Source of the DNA: Prochlorococcus sp. scB243_495K23
GTDB lineage: Bacteria; Cyanobacteriota; Cyanobacteriia; PCC-6307; Cyanobiaceae
Direction of reading: 5' to 3'
NCBI GenBank assembly: GCA_000635495.1
Contig: JFLW01000001.1
Span: forward strand, 124,001-188,000
DNA length: 64,000 nt
Of this stretch, positions 33,124-45,287 are shown in pieces. The notes under the pieces are model-generated. The model was not told where the DNA came from and ran no database searches. It saw only the letters and a program-made list of their open reading frames with translations. Numbering within the stretch: position 1 is the stretch's first letter; the number at the start of each line of letters is the position of its first letter. The position numbers and the translations under genes were made by a program.

Positions 33124-34085
33124 AGTTGATCCCATATCTTTTTTGCTTCATTTAAAAATAGAAACGAATTAGGGAATTTATTCATTGCTAAACCAGGAAC
33201 TTTTGGAGTTGGTCCTTGTAATTGTAGAGACGATAAATGATAAAGCCATCTCTTGCCTATACCAGTTTCAAATGAGGTACTTATAGATATTAAAGCTTTT
33301 TTGTTTTCTAATTCTCTTAAAAGCTTAACTGGATTATTTTCTTGAGAGGGCCTTCTAATTTGCCAACCTTTCCACTCATCAATCAAATTTGGAAATTTTA
33401 AAAGTGATTCGTCTAAGGCTATAGGGATTTTTTTGTTTAGTTCTGTCAGTCCATCAATATCATCAACACAGAGAGGTTGTTCTAACCAATCTACACTTTT
33501 GTTATCCTTTAAAATATCAGCCCATCTATTAGCTATCTCTCTTCCCCAAGAACCATTAGCATCTATTCTTAACTTAATATTATTGCCTATTTGGCTTAAA
33601 ATTTCTTCTAAACTTGCTTCTTCCTCATGATTATTTTTTAATGCTACTTTCCATTTTATGGTTAATGATTTTCCAATATCAGATTGTCTTTTTTTAATTT
33701 TATTTAGATCTGAAACTACATTTTTATGATTTAACAATATGGCTGTTTTATCAATTTCATCAAAGTAGGAGTTTTCTTTAAAAATTATTTTTCCATTTAT
33801 TTCGGCTAATGCAGAATTTATTGCAGATTGAATGCATGGGTGAAAAATATTTATTTGATCAGATAAATTCAATACTTCTATATACGAAGGGATCATATCT
33901 AGTTGTGTCGCACACTTTTTTAAGTCTTCTTTATGAAGCGGTGAAACTTCTCCAAACCCAATTTTTTTATCATTACTTGTTAATTTAATTATCCAACCCG
34001 ATTTTGTATGGTAAGTGGTTTTAGAATTTTCTACTTTGTCGGATAACTTAAAGCTATAAGATTTTTTTTGAAATATTAAGTTCAT
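33120..34085 (-). CDS. menC: o-succinylbenzoate synthase
   Basis: Enolase-superfamily pattern: LTIKWKVAL, LRIDANGSW, DWLEQPL, PIALDESL; between menE and menA. Confidence 0.85.
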   Translation of the reverse strand: MNLIFQKKSYSFKLSDKVENSKTTYHTKSGWIIKLTSNDKKIGFGEVSPLHKEDLKKCATQLDMIPSYIEVLNLSDQINIFHPCIQSAINSALAEINGKIIFKENSYFDEIDKTAILLNHKNVVSDLNKIKKRQSDIGKSLTIKWKVALKNNHEEEASLEEILSQIGNNIKLRIDANGSWGREIANRWADILKDNKSVDWLEQPLCVDDIDGLTELNKKIPIALDESLLKFPNLIDEWKGWQIRRPSQENNPVKLLRELENKKALISISTSFETGIGKRWLYHLSSLQLQGPTPKVPGLAMNKFPNSFLFLNEAKKIWDQL

Positions 34086-34999
34086 TTATTAAGCAAGTAA
34101 TTAAATATTAATCCTGTGATTAAGCCAACTCCATTAAGGGTTTGAAATTTTATTGCGATGAATTTACAATTTTTTATTGCATTAGGGTTTTTATATGAAG
34201 ATTTTAATAAATTTATAAGTCTTATTGCTTGAGGAAAGCTAATCAAATAAAGGATACAAAATACTGGAATAAATCCATTAACTATAGTGAAAAGTTGAAA
34301 AATATATATTGTAAAAATTATCCAAGGCACAAATTGAGAACCTTTTTTTGCACCTAGGCGAACTAAAGGTGAATTTTTCCCATGTTTTTTATCTTCAGAA
34401 ATTTGATGAAAATGAGAACAAAATAATACAAGAGTTGTTGCCAAGGAAGGTCCTGAACCAAGTAATAAAGAAACTTTCCATGGAATATCTTCAAAGAAAA
34501 TATTAGATGGATTTAACGCAATTAAGACTGCAGAGTAAGCAAAAGGTCCAAATGCAAGCCAGCATAATGGTTCTCCTAAACCTTGATATCCAAATCTAAA
34601 AGGAGGGCCTTGATATAAATATCCTAAGAAGCAGCAAGCTGCCACCAAAATCAAAATGTTTATACTTGTTGATACTGAAATAATTGAAATTATTAATAAA
34701 CCAATAACTAAAGATGCATATGCAATAAATGAAATTATTTTCTTATTTTTTATAAGATTTACAATTGAATGGAATTTAAATTCATCGATTCCTGTTTCTG
34801 CGTCGAATAAATCATTAGTTAGATTTTCCCAAATTAATATCAAAATTGCAGCTAAAGTAAATGCAATCAAATTATAAATTTTTACCTTTTCATATTGATT
34901 AAGAAAATAAGCCCCTGTTATTAAAACTGGAAGTACGGCAACAGAATAAAGAGGCCATTTTATTGCTTGTTTCCATAATTTTTTTTTATCTTCGTCCAT
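34082..34999 (-). CDS. menA: 1,4-dihydroxy-2-naphthoate phytyltransferase (UbiA family)
   Basis: ENLTNDLFDAETGIDEFKFHS prenyltransferase Asp motif, multiple TM, GYLYQGPPFRFGYQGLGEPLCWLAFGP. Confidence 0.9.
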   Translation of the reverse strand: MDEDKKKLWKQAIKWPLYSVAVLPVLITGAYFLNQYEKVKIYNLIAFTLAAILILIWENLTNDLFDAETGIDEFKFHSIVNLIKNKKIISFIAYASLVIGLLIISIISVSTSINILILVAACCFLGYLYQGPPFRFGYQGLGEPLCWLAFGPFAYSAVLIALNPSNIFFEDIPWKVSLLLGSGPSLATTLVLFCSHFHQISEDKKHGKNSPLVRLGAKKGSQFVPWIIFTIYIFQLFTIVNGFIPVFCILYLISFPQAIRLINLLKSSYKNPNAIKNCKFIAIKFQTLNGVGLITGLIFNYLLNK

Positions 35000-35100
35000 T
35001 TTTAATTAACACACAAAATTAGATAATTATTAAATGTAGTTTATAAATTGAGTTACATTTTTTACTTTATTGCATGATTTTTAGTTATTTTCAATAAGTA

Positions 35101-36513
35101 ATGAAAAATGATTTAAACTTAACAGATTTTTTAAAAGATGTATTTTCCTCTTTCGATAAGAAAGTTGAAAATTCTGGATTAGTAAGTATATGTGTTGAGA
35201 TTCCTTGTATTGATTTATTTCATGTTTATGAATTGTTAATAAATAAATATCCGTTTTCTTCATTTTGGGAGGAATCTGATGGCATTTCATATATAGCCTT
35301 CGAGAAGTGTAAATATGTTACTCTTGATGGTCCAAAAAGATTTGAAGTAGCAAAACAGTTTAATTCTGAGAATTTTAAAAATTTAATTAACTTAACTAAT
35401 GAATCGCATAATTCTGCACTTTCAAAAATAATTTATTTATTTTCTTTCTCTGAAAATTTGAATAATAAAAATTTACCTTCAGATATCCCTAGTTTGGAAG
35501 CCATCTTGCCAAAAATATTAATTACTAAAAGTGATAAGAATTGCTGGTTAAGAATCAATGGTCATGTTGAAGGTAAATCATCATTAAGAACATTAATTGA
35601 AGAAATATGGACAATTAGGAATCAAGTTATTAATTCTGGCTCAGAATTAATAAAATCATCTGCCTTAAAAACTAGTTTTGATTCCCCTTATATTGATGAT
35701 TTCTCACGCTCCTTAGAAACTTCTAAAACAGATATGAAAAAAATAGTAAATAGAGGAATTCAATTAGTAGAGAAGGGTATTCTCGAAAAGATAGTTTTAG
35801 CGAATAGGATTAAAATAAAATTTAAAAATAAATTTGATTTAGTAGAAATTTTAAAAAGATTTAAAAAGAAGCAACCAAATACATGTAGATACGTTTGGAA
35901 AAGGAATAGTAAGGATATTTTGTTTGGAGCATCTCCAGAAAAATTATTTTCTTTTTCTAAACCTAATTTAACTTTAGAGGCTCTTGCTGGAACTATCTCT
36001 ACTAATTCAAATTTTAAGAAACTCCTAAAAAGTACTAAAGACTTAAAGGAACATAATTATGTAATAAAGTATTTGATTAAATCTTTAGAAGTTTCAAAAA
36101 TAACAAACTTTAAAAAAAGTGATATCAAGGTAAATTCATTTGGAGATATTACTCATTTGCAAACACTTATTTTCTCTAAAGTTGAAAATATTTGTCCTTT
36201 TGAATTGCTTAAAAACCTTCATCCATCTCCGGCTGTTTGTGGATACCCAAAAAATGTAGCATTGGACTGGATAAATACTCTTGAGTCTTTTCCTAGAGGA
36301 AATTATGCTTCTCCAATGGGTTGGGTTGATTCATCAGGCAATGCTTCATTTCTTTTAGCAATAAGAGGAGCAAGGTATGTTGAAGAAAATATCGAATTTA
36401 CTGCCGGTTCAGGTATAGTTTCAGGCTCCGTTTTAGAGAAAGAAATAGATGAGATTGAACTAAAATTTGAATCTATAGTAAAACAAGTATTTTTCGCTAA
36501 AAGTCCTAGATAA
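35101..36513 (+). CDS. menF: isochorismate synthase
   Basis: [69 protein letters not shown]. Confidence 0.92.
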   Translation: MKNDLNLTDFLKDVFSSFDKKVENSGLVSICVEIPCIDLFHVYELLINKYPFSSFWEESDGISYIAFEKCKYVTLDGPKRFEVAKQFNSENFKNLINLTNESHNSALSKIIYLFSFSENLNNKNLPSDIPSLEAILPKILITKSDKNCWLRINGHVEGKSSLRTLIEEIWTIRNQVINSGSELIKSSALKTSFDSPYIDDFSRSLETSKTDMKKIVNRGIQLVEKGILEKIVLANRIKIKFKNKFDLVEILKRFKKKQPNTCRYVWKRNSKDILFGASPEKLFSFSKPNLTLEALAGTISTNSNFKKLLKSTKDLKEHNYVIKYLIKSLEVSKITNFKKSDIKVNSFGDITHLQTLIFSKVENICPFELLKNLHPSPAVCGYPKNVALDWINTLESFPRGNYASPMGWVDSSGNASFLLAIRGARYVEENIEFTAGSGIVSGSVLEKEIDEIELKFESIVKQVFFAKSPR

Positions 36514-37429
36514 TTTCCAATAATTTTTCAATAACTTCCTCTGAAACATTCTTATTGGATAAATTTTCTATTTCTCTTAAACCTGTTGGACTGGTTACAT
36601 TAATCTCGCTAAGCATTCCATTTATTACATCAATACCTACAAAAAATAAACCCTCATCTTTGAAGTGTTGAGATAATTCTGAGCAGATACTTTTTTCTTT
36701 TTCTGTTAATAATGTGGGTTCAGCCTTGCCTCCCATCGCTAAATTACTCCTAAAATCGCCTCCTTGAGGTATCCTATTTATTGATCCAATTGCTTCTCCG
36801 TTTACGATAATTATTCTTTTATCACCCTCTATGACTTCAGGAATAAATTTTTGCATCATAACTGGTAATTCTTCTTGAGAAGTGATTAATTCAATGATTG
36901 ATTTAATTCCTGGAGAATTTTTATTTATCCTTATAACACCTTGACCACCTTTTCCTCCAAGAGGTTTTATGACTACTTCATTATTTATATTTGCAAAATT
37001 AATAAGATCTTTTACCTTACTTGCAACTATTGTAGGTGCCATTAAGTGGCTGTATCTTAAAGCACCTAGCTTTTCATTCCACGCTCTTAACGATGAGGGT
37101 TTGTTAATTACTTTTACTCCCTTTCTTTCGGCAACTTCTAAAAGATGGGTTGCATATAAATAAGCCTCATTTACAGGAGGATCTTTTCTCATCCAAATGC
37201 AATTAAATTCGGCGAGAGGTATGCAATCATTCTCTTTGAAAGAAATCCACGGAATTACTTCAACTTTTACGGAAGATGCCCATACTTCATCACCTCTAGC
37301 TTCAAGGTCTTGAGGAGTACAACTCCAGATTTCAATATTTTTTTTTGATGATGCTTGCATTAAAGCAGCAGTTGAATCTTTTAAGGGATTTATATTTTTA
37401 ATTGGATCTATTACGAATAGAAATTTCAT
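36506..37429 (-). CDS. gshB: glutathione synthetase
   Basis: [69 protein letters not shown]. Confidence 0.95.
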   Translation of the reverse strand: MKFLFVIDPIKNINPLKDSTAALMQASSKKNIEIWSCTPQDLEARGDEVWASSVKVEVIPWISFKENDCIPLAEFNCIWMRKDPPVNEAYLYATHLLEVAERKGVKVINKPSSLRAWNEKLGALRYSHLMAPTIVASKVKDLINFANINNEVVIKPLGGKGGQGVIRINKNSPGIKSIIELITSQEELPVMMQKFIPEVIEGDKRIIIVNGEAIGSINRIPQGGDFRSNLAMGGKAEPTLLTEKEKSICSELSQHFKDEGLFFVGIDVINGMLSEINVTSPTGLREIENLSNKNVSEEVIEKLLEII

Positions 37430-37434
37430 AAGAT

Positions 37435-37689
37435 CTAGTTTAATAATGCTTCTAATTTATTTTCATTTTCTAATGCGTAGAGATCATCACAGCCTCCGAT
37501 ACCCTCATTATCTATAAATATTTGTGGTAATGTTCTTCTACCATCAGCTCTTTCAATCATCAATGTTCTGGCATCTTCGTCGCCATCTATTTTATATTCT
37601 GTAAAATTTACATTTTTTTTCTTGAGTAGTGATTTTGCTCGGATACAGAATGGGCAATATTGCCAAGTATAAATTTCAACTTTGGGCAT
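37435..37689 (-). CDS. grxC: glutaredoxin 3
   Basis: [22 protein letters not shown] (CPFC) and [21 protein letters not shown]. Confidence 0.94.
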   Translation of the reverse strand: MPKVEIYTWQYCPFCIRAKSLLKKKNVNFTEYKIDGDEDARTLMIERADGRRTLPQIFIDNEGIGGCDDLYALENENKLEALLN

Positions 37690-37765
37690 TTTTTTAAAAT
37701 AATACTTAGTTTATACTATTAAACAAAAGTGCTTGTTAGATTATAAATAACGATTAAATTCTATT

Positions 37766-38888
37766 TTGATAGATATTACAGATTTCAAAAAAGATCTTTC
37801 GGAACTAACAGAGCGCCTGGGTAATGCTCAGGATTGTCTTTGACGTTCCAAGATTAAAAGCGAAAAGGAAAGAGTTAGAGCAAATTTCTGCTCAGCCTGA
37901 ATTTTGGGAAAATCCAGAAGAAGCTAAAAAGCAAATGTTAATCCTTGATGATGTCAAAGCCCAACTCGAATTGTTAGATAAATGGAAAACTTTTATTTCT
38001 GATGCTAATGCCTCTCTTGAGCTTTATTCTCTAGAACCTGAAGAGGAAATGATTTTAGAATCGCAGCTGGGATTAAAGAAATTAAGAGAGAATTTGGATA
38101 AATGGGAATTTGAAAGATTGTTATGTGGTGAATACGATAAGGAAGGAGCAGTAGTTTCTATTAACGCAGGTGCGGGTGGAACAGATGCGCAGGATTGGGT
38201 AGAGATATTATTAAGAATGTACTCAAGATGGGCCGATAATAATCAAATGAGCCTTGTCATTAATGAATTATCTCAAGGAGAAGAAGCAGGTATTAAAAGT
38301 GTAACGTTCGAAATTGATGGAAAATATGCATACGGCTATCTGCAACATGAAAAAGGAACTCATAGATTAGTAAGAATTTCTCCTTTTAATGCCAATGGCA
38401 AAAGACAAACCAGCTTTGCTGGGGTAGAGGTTATGCCAAAATTAGATGATAATATTTCACTTGATATACCTGAAAAAGATTTAGAAATTACAACGAGTAG
38501 ATCTGGTGGTGCTGGAGGACAAAATGTTAATAAAGTAGAAACAGCAGTGAGAATTGTTCATTTGCCTTCAGGGATTTCAGTAAGATGTACCCAAGAAAGA
38601 TCTCAATTACAAAATAAAGAAAAAGCTATGTTACTTTTAAAGTCTAAACTATTAGTGATTGCTAAAGAACAACGAGCTGCTGAAGTCGCTGATATTAAAG
38701 GTGATATTGTGGAAGCTGCATGGGGCAATCAAATAAGAAATTATGTTTTCCATCCCTATCAAATGGTAAAAGATCTTAGGACTATGCAGGAGACTAACGA
38801 GTTAGATAGTGTTCTAGATGGTGATCTTGAACCATTTATTCATGAATTATTACGTATGAATATTTCTTCTAACGAATCTATTGAATAA
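37766..38888 (+). CDS. prfB: peptide chain release factor 2 (programmed +1 frameshift; 37766..37840 joined to 37842..38888)
   Basis: TTG-initiated 25-codon [28 protein letters not shown] ends at TGA 37841-37843 in CTT TGA C; the +1 frame continues [14 protein letters not shown]...; [19 protein letters not shown] release-factor motif. Confidence 0.93.
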
Positions 38889-38891
38889 CTA

Positions 38892-39074
38892 ATGGAAAAT
38901 AAAAACGAAATTTTAGAAAAAAAAGTTTCTCCTCCAAGCTTTATAAAGCTTGCTATGAGAAATATGGTAAGGAAAGGCTCAAAAAGTATTTCTCATTTTT
39001 CAATAACCTTTCTAGTTTTAATTGGGATATTAATACTTGTGGCCACAATAGGTAAGCCCAATATTCCAGTTTAA
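38892..39074 (+). CDS. small membrane protein, DUF3285-like
   Basis: 60 aa, PPSFIKLAMRNMVRKGSKSISHF plus one TM helix. Confidence 0.75.
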   Translation: MENKNEILEKKVSPPSFIKLAMRNMVRKGSKSISHFSITFLVLIGILILVATIGKPNIPV

Positions 39075-39080
39075 GAATGT

Positions 39081-39620
39081 ATGAAAGAAAAAATTATTTC
39101 TGAAATAAATTTAGATTTGGTTTTTCAATGTAATGATTTCTCTCAATTTTCAAATAAGTTAAAAGATACTAAAACTCATCTTATTTTTGAATCTATTTTT
39201 TGGGAGAAAGTTTTTATATCTTGGATAAATACAATATTAAAAAAAGGGAATTATGAATTACCAAATTATATTTTTGAAAAAAAATCTTTTTCATTAGGCT
39301 TACAGATAATATCTAATCAAGAAATTGCTTCTTTGAATAAGAAATGGATGCAAAAAAATGGTCCAACTGATGTTCTATCTTTTCCAATTATTTCTGATGA
39401 ATCTCTAAATAATTTAGATCATTTAGAGTTGGGAGATATTTTTATATCATTAGAGATGGCACTTGAGCAATCTTATGAATATAAACATTCAATCTATAGA
39501 GAGATGATCTGGTTGGCTAGTCATGGATTTTTACATCTTTTGGGATGGGAACATAATAATGAGCATGATTTAGAAAGTATGTTAAATTTCCAAGAATATT
39601 TAATTACTCGATTGGATTAA
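39081..39620 (+). CDS. ybeY: endoribonuclease YbeY / rRNA maturation factor
   Basis: [37 protein letters not shown] (HGxLHLxGxDH-type metal motif). Confidence 0.93.
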   Translation: MKEKIISEINLDLVFQCNDFSQFSNKLKDTKTHLIFESIFWEKVFISWINTILKKGNYELPNYIFEKKSFSLGLQIISNQEIASLNKKWMQKNGPTDVLSFPIISDESLNNLDHLELGDIFISLEMALEQSYEYKHSIYREMIWLASHGFLHLLGWEHNNEHDLESMLNFQEYLITRLD

Positions 39621-39626
39621 AAATAA

Positions 39627-40037
39627 ATGGAAAAAAAAATAAACTATTTAGAAAATAGAAAAGAATCATACAAAACTTCTAGTAATGTATTTATAAGTTT
39701 TAAGTATGCTTTAAGTGGTATTAGTTATGTATTAAAAACTTCAAGAAATTTTAAAATTCAATTAATTTTTGCAGTTGCAAGTTTAATAATTGGTTTTTTA
39801 CTAAAAATTAGTCTAAATAATTATGTTATTTTGATTGCAACAATAATGTCTGTTTTAATATTAGAAATATTGAACACATCTATTGAATCAATCGTTGATT
39901 TAGTAGTGAAAAAAGAATTTAGTATTTTGGCTAAAATTTCAAAAGATACTTCTGCAGGAGCAGTATTATTAGCTTCCATTAATTCTGTTATTATTGCTGT
40001 ATATATCTTTGTTCCTAAAATAAAGTTGTTATTTTAA
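39627..40037 (+). CDS. dgkA: diacylglycerol/undecaprenol kinase
   Basis: SFKYALSGISYVLKTSRNFKIQL, LEILNTSIESIVDLV, AKDTSAGAVLLAS-like motif. Confidence 0.92.
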   Translation: MEKKINYLENRKESYKTSSNVFISFKYALSGISYVLKTSRNFKIQLIFAVASLIIGFLLKISLNNYVILIATIMSVLILEILNTSIESIVDLVVKKEFSILAKISKDTSAGAVLLASINSVIIAVYIFVPKIKLLF

Positions 40038-40049
40038 ATCCATATAAAT

Positions 40050-40646
40050 ATGTTTCTTGTTATTGATAATTACGATAGTTTTACTTATAACCTTGTTCAA
40101 TATTTAGGAGAACTTTCAGTTGAGCATGAAATAACTAAAGAATTAATAGTTAAAAGAAATGATGAAATTACTTTAGAAGAAATTATCAAACTAAATCCTG
40201 GTGGAATTCTCTTATCTCCAGGTCCAGGTAATCCAGATCAATCTGGAATTTGTCTGCCAATTCTAAAAAAATTATCTAAAAATATTCCGACCTTGGGAGT
40301 TTGTTTAGGTCATCAAGCTTTGGCCCAAGCTTTTGGAGGTAAGGTTATAGTTGGGAAAGAACTTATGCATGGTAAGACATCCAAAATATTTCATAATCAA
40401 AAAGGATTGTTTAAAGATATCGAGACTCCATTTGTGGCTACTAGATACCATAGTCTTATAGTTGATTCAAGTTCTTTACCATCTTGTTTCGATATAACTG
40501 CGACTTTAGAAGACTCAACAATTATGGCTATCTCTCATAAAGAATATAAACATTTACATGGGGTACAGTTCCATCCTGAAAGTGTGTTAACGCAATTTGG
40601 TCATAAATTAATTAGTAATTTTCTAAAAATGGCTGAACAAAAGTAA
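40050..40646 (+). CDS. trpG: anthranilate/aminodeoxychorismate synthase glutamine amidotransferase component
   Basis: MFLVIDNYDSFTYNLVQYLGEL, LLSPGPGNPDQSGI, LGVCLGHQALAQAFGG, HGVQFHPESVLT. Confidence 0.95.
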   Translation: MFLVIDNYDSFTYNLVQYLGELSVEHEITKELIVKRNDEITLEEIIKLNPGGILLSPGPGNPDQSGICLPILKKLSKNIPTLGVCLGHQALAQAFGGKVIVGKELMHGKTSKIFHNQKGLFKDIETPFVATRYHSLIVDSSSLPSCFDITATLEDSTIMAISHKEYKHLHGVQFHPESVLTQFGHKLISNFLKMAEQK

Positions 40647-40665
40647 AATAAAAAAAAATAATATT

Positions 40666-41391
40666 ATGATTTCTCAAATTAAAAACTTTTTATTTTTGAT
40701 ATTAGTTAGCTCTTTTTTACCTACCTCATTATTGGCAAGGAACTTAGGAATAAAAAGTATGGGACATAGTAGTTTTTTAATTACTAGTGCAGATAAATCT
40801 ATTCTTTTAAATCCTTTTAAAGCAATAGGTTGTGCAAGTAATTTAAAGGAGCCAAAAGAAGTCAACGTAGATTTTATTTTGGCTAGTTCTAGGCTTCCAG
40901 ATGAAGGATATAACCCTAATAATCAATTAATGTTCGTTGAGCCAGGAATCTATCAATTTGAGGATATTTTATTAAATGGAATTTCTGTACCACATGACAG
41001 AGTAGATGGAAGAAGATTTGGGATGGCAACTGTTTGGAGTTGGGAGCAGAATGACCTTAAAATTGTTCATATGGGAGGAGCTGCTGGTGATATTGATATA
41101 AACAGTCAAATTATTTTGTCTGCTCCAGATATATTGTTTATTTCAATTGGAGGAGGAATAAAATCTTACAATGGTAAAGAAGCCTCAAAAATAGTTAAGC
41201 TTCTAAAACCTAATGTAGTTATTCCTGTTCACTTTGAACGCGGCAAAAAAATTAATAAAGAATGTGATTTCTCAAATGCTGATTTATTTATCGAAAATAT
41301 GAAAGATTTTAAAGTAAAATATGTTGGAAAAGATTTTCAAATAAAACCTAAAAGAATCGATCAAAATACAATTTATATTTTCAGTAATTAA
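40666..41391 (+). CDS. metallo-beta-lactamase-fold (UlaG-like) hydrolase with N-terminal signal segment
   Basis: MGHSSFLITSADKSILLNPF, HMGGAAGDID, VVIPVHFERGK. Confidence 0.8.
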   Translation: MISQIKNFLFLILVSSFLPTSLLARNLGIKSMGHSSFLITSADKSILLNPFKAIGCASNLKEPKEVNVDFILASSRLPDEGYNPNNQLMFVEPGIYQFEDILLNGISVPHDRVDGRRFGMATVWSWEQNDLKIVHMGGAAGDIDINSQIILSAPDILFISIGGGIKSYNGKEASKIVKLLKPNVVIPVHFERGKKINKECDFSNADLFIENMKDFKVKYVGKDFQIKPKRIDQNTIYIFSN

Positions 41392-42497
41392 TTTTTTAAA
41401 TCTAATATCTTGTAATTGTCCCAGAAAAAAATCATTTGTTCTTTAGTTCCAATACTAACCCTAATAGAATTACCGATATCTTTTTTGTTTTCCATACTTC
41501 TAATAAGAATACCTTTTTCTCTCATCTGTTGTATTAAGATTTTAGGATCTTTTTTTGGCCAAATTAAGAAATAATTACCTCCACTAAAGTGAGTTCTAAT
41601 TTCTGTTGATTTAAATTTATTTAAAATCCATTCCCTCGCCTTTTTTACTTCTAAAACATAATTATCAATATATGATTTGTCTTTAAGTGCTGCTAATGCA
41701 GCTGTTATAGCAAAGCTGTTTACATCATATGGTCCTGTAACTTTATTAATGTACTGAATTAAACTTTTATTGCCAAAAGTAAAACCTATTCTTAAACCAG
41801 CTAGACCTGCAGTTTTTGAAAGAGATTGAATTATTAGTATATTTTTATTCTCTTCAAAATCTATCGATTCAAGAAGACTATCTCCATTAAATTTTTCATA
41901 TAGTTCATCAACAACTATTAATGAATCTTTATTGATATTGGATAAATTAATTATTTCATGAGAGCTTAGAACAGTGCCTGTTGGATTATTTGGATTGCAA
42001 ATAAATATTAACTTTGGATTATGCTTTATTATTTTTTCCCTAAATTCTTCGATGGGGAATAGAAAATTTTCTCCAATGTAAGAACAACTTATTTTTTTCA
42101 TTCCTCGGATTTCTGCACAAGGAGAATAGTAACCAAAAGTTGGATTTGTTGTTAGAAATATTTGATCTTTTTCTCCAAAGCAATTGAAAATTGCATTTAT
42201 TGCTGCATCTGCTCCATTGAAAATTCCGATTTCATCATTACCAAATCTTCTTGAATCAAGATATTTATCACATAAAAATTTTTTTAAAAAATTATATTCT
42301 GGATAAATTGAAATCTCATCTAATTTTATCGCTTGTAATGCCTCTAGAACCCTAGGACTTGGACCTAAAGTATTTTCATTAAAGTCTAAGCGGAGTAAAT
42401 TTCTTCTATTTTCTAAAGGTGCAGAGTAAGACTGCATATTTATTATTTCTTCTCTTGGTTTTGGGAAAAGATTATTTAATGGATCAAAATCATTCAT
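41388..42497 (-). CDS. hisC: histidinol-phosphate aminotransferase
   Basis: LDFNENTLGPSPRVLEAL, FICNPNNPTGTVLS, SLSKTAGLAGLRIGFTFG. Confidence 0.87.
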   Translation of the reverse strand: MNDFDPLNNLFPKPREEIINMQSYSAPLENRRNLLRLDFNENTLGPSPRVLEALQAIKLDEISIYPEYNFLKKFLCDKYLDSRRFGNDEIGIFNGADAAINAIFNCFGEKDQIFLTTNPTFGYYSPCAEIRGMKKISCSYIGENFLFPIEEFREKIIKHNPKLIFICNPNNPTGTVLSSHEIINLSNINKDSLIVVDELYEKFNGDSLLESIDFEENKNILIIQSLSKTAGLAGLRIGFTFGNKSLIQYINKVTGPYDVNSFAITAALAALKDKSYIDNYVLEVKKAREWILNKFKSTEIRTHFSGGNYFLIWPKKDPKILIQQMREKGILIRSMENKKDIGNSIRVSIGTKEQMIFFWDNYKILDLKN

Positions 42498-44311
42498 TAC
42501 ATTCTTTCTAAAGTTTCAATTCCTAAAAGCTCTAAGCTTAATTTTAGTGTTTTTGCAGTTAGGTCACATAAATTAAGCCTAGAAATTTTTATATTTTTTT
42601 CTTCTTTGAGGATTGGAACTTGATCATAGAATCTATTAAAAGTCTGACATAGCTCGAACAGATAATTGCATAATCTATTTGGCATTAAGTCTTTTTCAAT
42701 AGAAATTATGACTTCATCGAACTTAAGTAATTTTCTGATAAGTTTCCACTCAGATTTATGTTCATAATTTACGTACTGAAAATCTTTAGAGTCATAAACA
42801 AAATTATTTTTTCTTTTAATTCCTAAAATTCTTACAAGTGTATATAACAAATAAGGAGCAGTATTTCCATTTAGGGAAAGCATTTTATCAAAACTAAATT
42901 GATAATTGGTAATCCTATTTTGACTTAAATCTGCATACTTAACAGCTCCTAATCCAATAATTCTTGAAGTATTTGCTATAAACTCTTCGGTCTCATAACG
43001 ATCTTCATCTTCTAATCTTTTCAATAAATCTTCTTTTGCTCTTCTAACTGCTTCATTTAACAAATCTTTTAGGCGTATTGTTTCACCTTCTCTTGTCTTT
43101 AGTTTTTTGCCATCAATTCCTTGAACTAACCCAAAAGGGACATGGTCTACTTGACAATTTTCTGGGATCCATTTTGCTTTTTTTGCAACTTGAAAAACTC
43201 CAGCAAAATGATTTGCTTGCCCATGATCAGTTACATAAATAATTCTTGAAGCATCATCGCCATTAGGAGGTTTATTGAATCTGTATCTTATAGCAGCAAG
43301 ATCTGTAGTGGCATAATTAAAACCCCCATCTTTTTTTTGAATAATTAGCGGTAAAGGTTTGCCTTCTTTATTAGTCATCCCATCCAAAAATACACATTTT
43401 GCTCCTTGATCTTCTACTAATATTTTTTCTAAATTCAAATCATCAATAACTGATTTTAAGAAGGGATTATAAAAAGATTCACCTCTTTCTTCTATTTTTA
43501 TTTTTAAATTTTTATAGATTTCATCAAATTCTTTCCTTGATTGATCACATAATAATTTCCAAGCTTTAATCGATTTAATATCTCCACTTTGTAACTTAAC
43601 TACCTCCTCTCTAGATCTTTTTTGGAATTCAGATTCGTTATCAAATCTTTTTTTTGATTCTTTATAAAATTCAACTAAATCACTTATTTTGATCTTTCCT
43701 ATTTCTTCTAGATCATTTGAATATAAATCTTTGAGCTGAGTAATAAGCATGCCAAATTGTGTTCCCCAATCACCAACATGATTGAGTCTTAATACTTCAT
43801 AACCTCTTAACTCGAAAATTCTAGATATTGAGTCACCTATTATTGTTGATCTTAAATGCCCTACATGCATTTCTTTAGCAATATTAGGGCTAGAAAAATC
43901 TACAATAACTTTATTGGACAAACCACTATCTAAATCTTTTCTAAATAGAGGTATGCCAGCCCTATTGCATTGAATATTTGACTTAATTTCATTTATTAGA
44001 ACCTCATCTTTTAATTTTATATTTATAAATCCAGGTCCAGCTATTTCTAGACTCTTACATAATTTTGATATGCTTATATTTTTATTTAAAAGGTTAATAA
44101 AATCATTAGAAATATCTCTTGGATTCTTTTTATATATTTTAGATAAACTTAAACAAACATTACATTGATAATCACCAAATTCTTCTTTTGATGATTGTGT
44201 AATTAAATTTTTTCGAAGAATTTCGAATTCTCCTTTTTTATCATTTTTTTCAAGACTATCTAAAAGAGATTGTTCAAATTGTTTTGTTAATTCTTTAAAA
44301 ATGATTAGCAT
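42497..44311 (-). CDS. argS: arginyl-tRNA synthetase
   Basis: [44 protein letters not shown]-terminal DALR domain. Confidence 0.97.
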   Translation of the reverse strand: MLIIFKELTKQFEQSLLDSLEKNDKKGEFEILRKNLITQSSKEEFGDYQCNVCLSLSKIYKKNPRDISNDFINLLNKNISISKLCKSLEIAGPGFINIKLKDEVLINEIKSNIQCNRAGIPLFRKDLDSGLSNKVIVDFSSPNIAKEMHVGHLRSTIIGDSISRIFELRGYEVLRLNHVGDWGTQFGMLITQLKDLYSNDLEEIGKIKISDLVEFYKESKKRFDNESEFQKRSREEVVKLQSGDIKSIKAWKLLCDQSRKEFDEIYKNLKIKIEERGESFYNPFLKSVIDDLNLEKILVEDQGAKCVFLDGMTNKEGKPLPLIIQKKDGGFNYATTDLAAIRYRFNKPPNGDDASRIIYVTDHGQANHFAGVFQVAKKAKWIPENCQVDHVPFGLVQGIDGKKLKTREGETIRLKDLLNEAVRRAKEDLLKRLEDEDRYETEEFIANTSRIIGLGAVKYADLSQNRITNYQFSFDKMLSLNGNTAPYLLYTLVRILGIKRKNNFVYDSKDFQYVNYEHKSEWKLIRKLLKFDEVIISIEKDLMPNRLCNYLFELCQTFNRFYDQVPILKEEKNIKISRLNLCDLTAKTLKLSLELLGIETLERM

Positions 44312-44338
44312 TAATTATTCAATTATTTATCTATATAA

Positions 44339-45205
44339 TTAATTAATATAACGCATACTCAAATCAATCCAATTACTTTTGGTGATTGAAGAACTTGTTG
44401 AAATCAAATCAATACCTTTTATTAGATATTTACTAATTTCTTCAGGGTTAATTCCAGAAACTTCTATTATCAAATTTTTATTTACTTCTTTTTTTAAGCT
44501 ATTCATTGATAAATCTCTTAATTCTTGAACGTTTTTTTTGATTATTTCAGGGCTAAGTTCATCCAATAAGACACTATCTGCTCCTGCTAATACTGCTTCT
44601 TTTGCCTGTTCGATATTCTCAGCTTCAATTATGATATGAGTTGTAAAAGGAGAATTTAGTCGAATTTTTTTTACTGCATTATTAAGATTATCTGTCCATG
44701 CAATGTGATTTTCTTTTATCATAGCTGCATCGTATAATCCCATTCTATGATTGACTCCACCTCCGCATTTGAATGCATATTTTTCAAATATTCTTAAGCC
44801 AGGAGTCGTTTTCCTAGTATCTGCTAATTTTATATTTGTACCTTCTAACTTATTTACAAGATTCTTTGTGTATGTTGATATTCCAGATAAATGCATTGCT
44901 ATATTTAAGCTTATTCTTTCACTAGCTAGCAAACTTTTTGAAGGCCCATATATTTCTAAGAGTTTTTGATCTTTAACAAATTGATCTCCATCAGAGATAT
45001 TAAATTTTGGACTGATTTTTAAATCAATTTTTCTAAAAATTTCTTTTATAATTTCAACCCCGCAGAATATACCCTTTTCTTTTGTAATCCAATATGCATT
45101 ACCATTCTCTTCTGTAATAGAGGAACTTGTAAGATCTCCCCTACCTATATCTTCATCGATCCAATTATCAATGATTTTACTTATTATTGAAGTATTTAAA
45201 TCCAC
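44339..45205 (-). CDS. nadC: nicotinate-nucleotide pyrophosphorylase (carboxylating)
   Basis: DEDIGRGDLTSSSI, ADTRKTTPGLRIFEKYAFKCGGGVNHRMGLYDAAMIKENHI. Confidence 0.96.
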   Translation of the reverse strand: MDLNTSIISKIIDNWIDEDIGRGDLTSSSITEENGNAYWITKEKGIFCGVEIIKEIFRKIDLKISPKFNISDGDQFVKDQKLLEIYGPSKSLLASERISLNIAMHLSGISTYTKNLVNKLEGTNIKLADTRKTTPGLRIFEKYAFKCGGGVNHRMGLYDAAMIKENHIAWTDNLNNAVKKIRLNSPFTTHIIIEAENIEQAKEAVLAGADSVLLDELSPEIIKKNVQELRDLSMNSLKKEVNKNLIIEVSGINPEEISKYLIKGIDLISTSSSITKSNWIDLSMRYIN

Positions 45206-45287
45206 TAAACTAAGAAATAATTAATTAATAAAAATTAAACTGAAGTTAGAGAATCAACTATATATCACTATGTAATTTAACTCAAAT

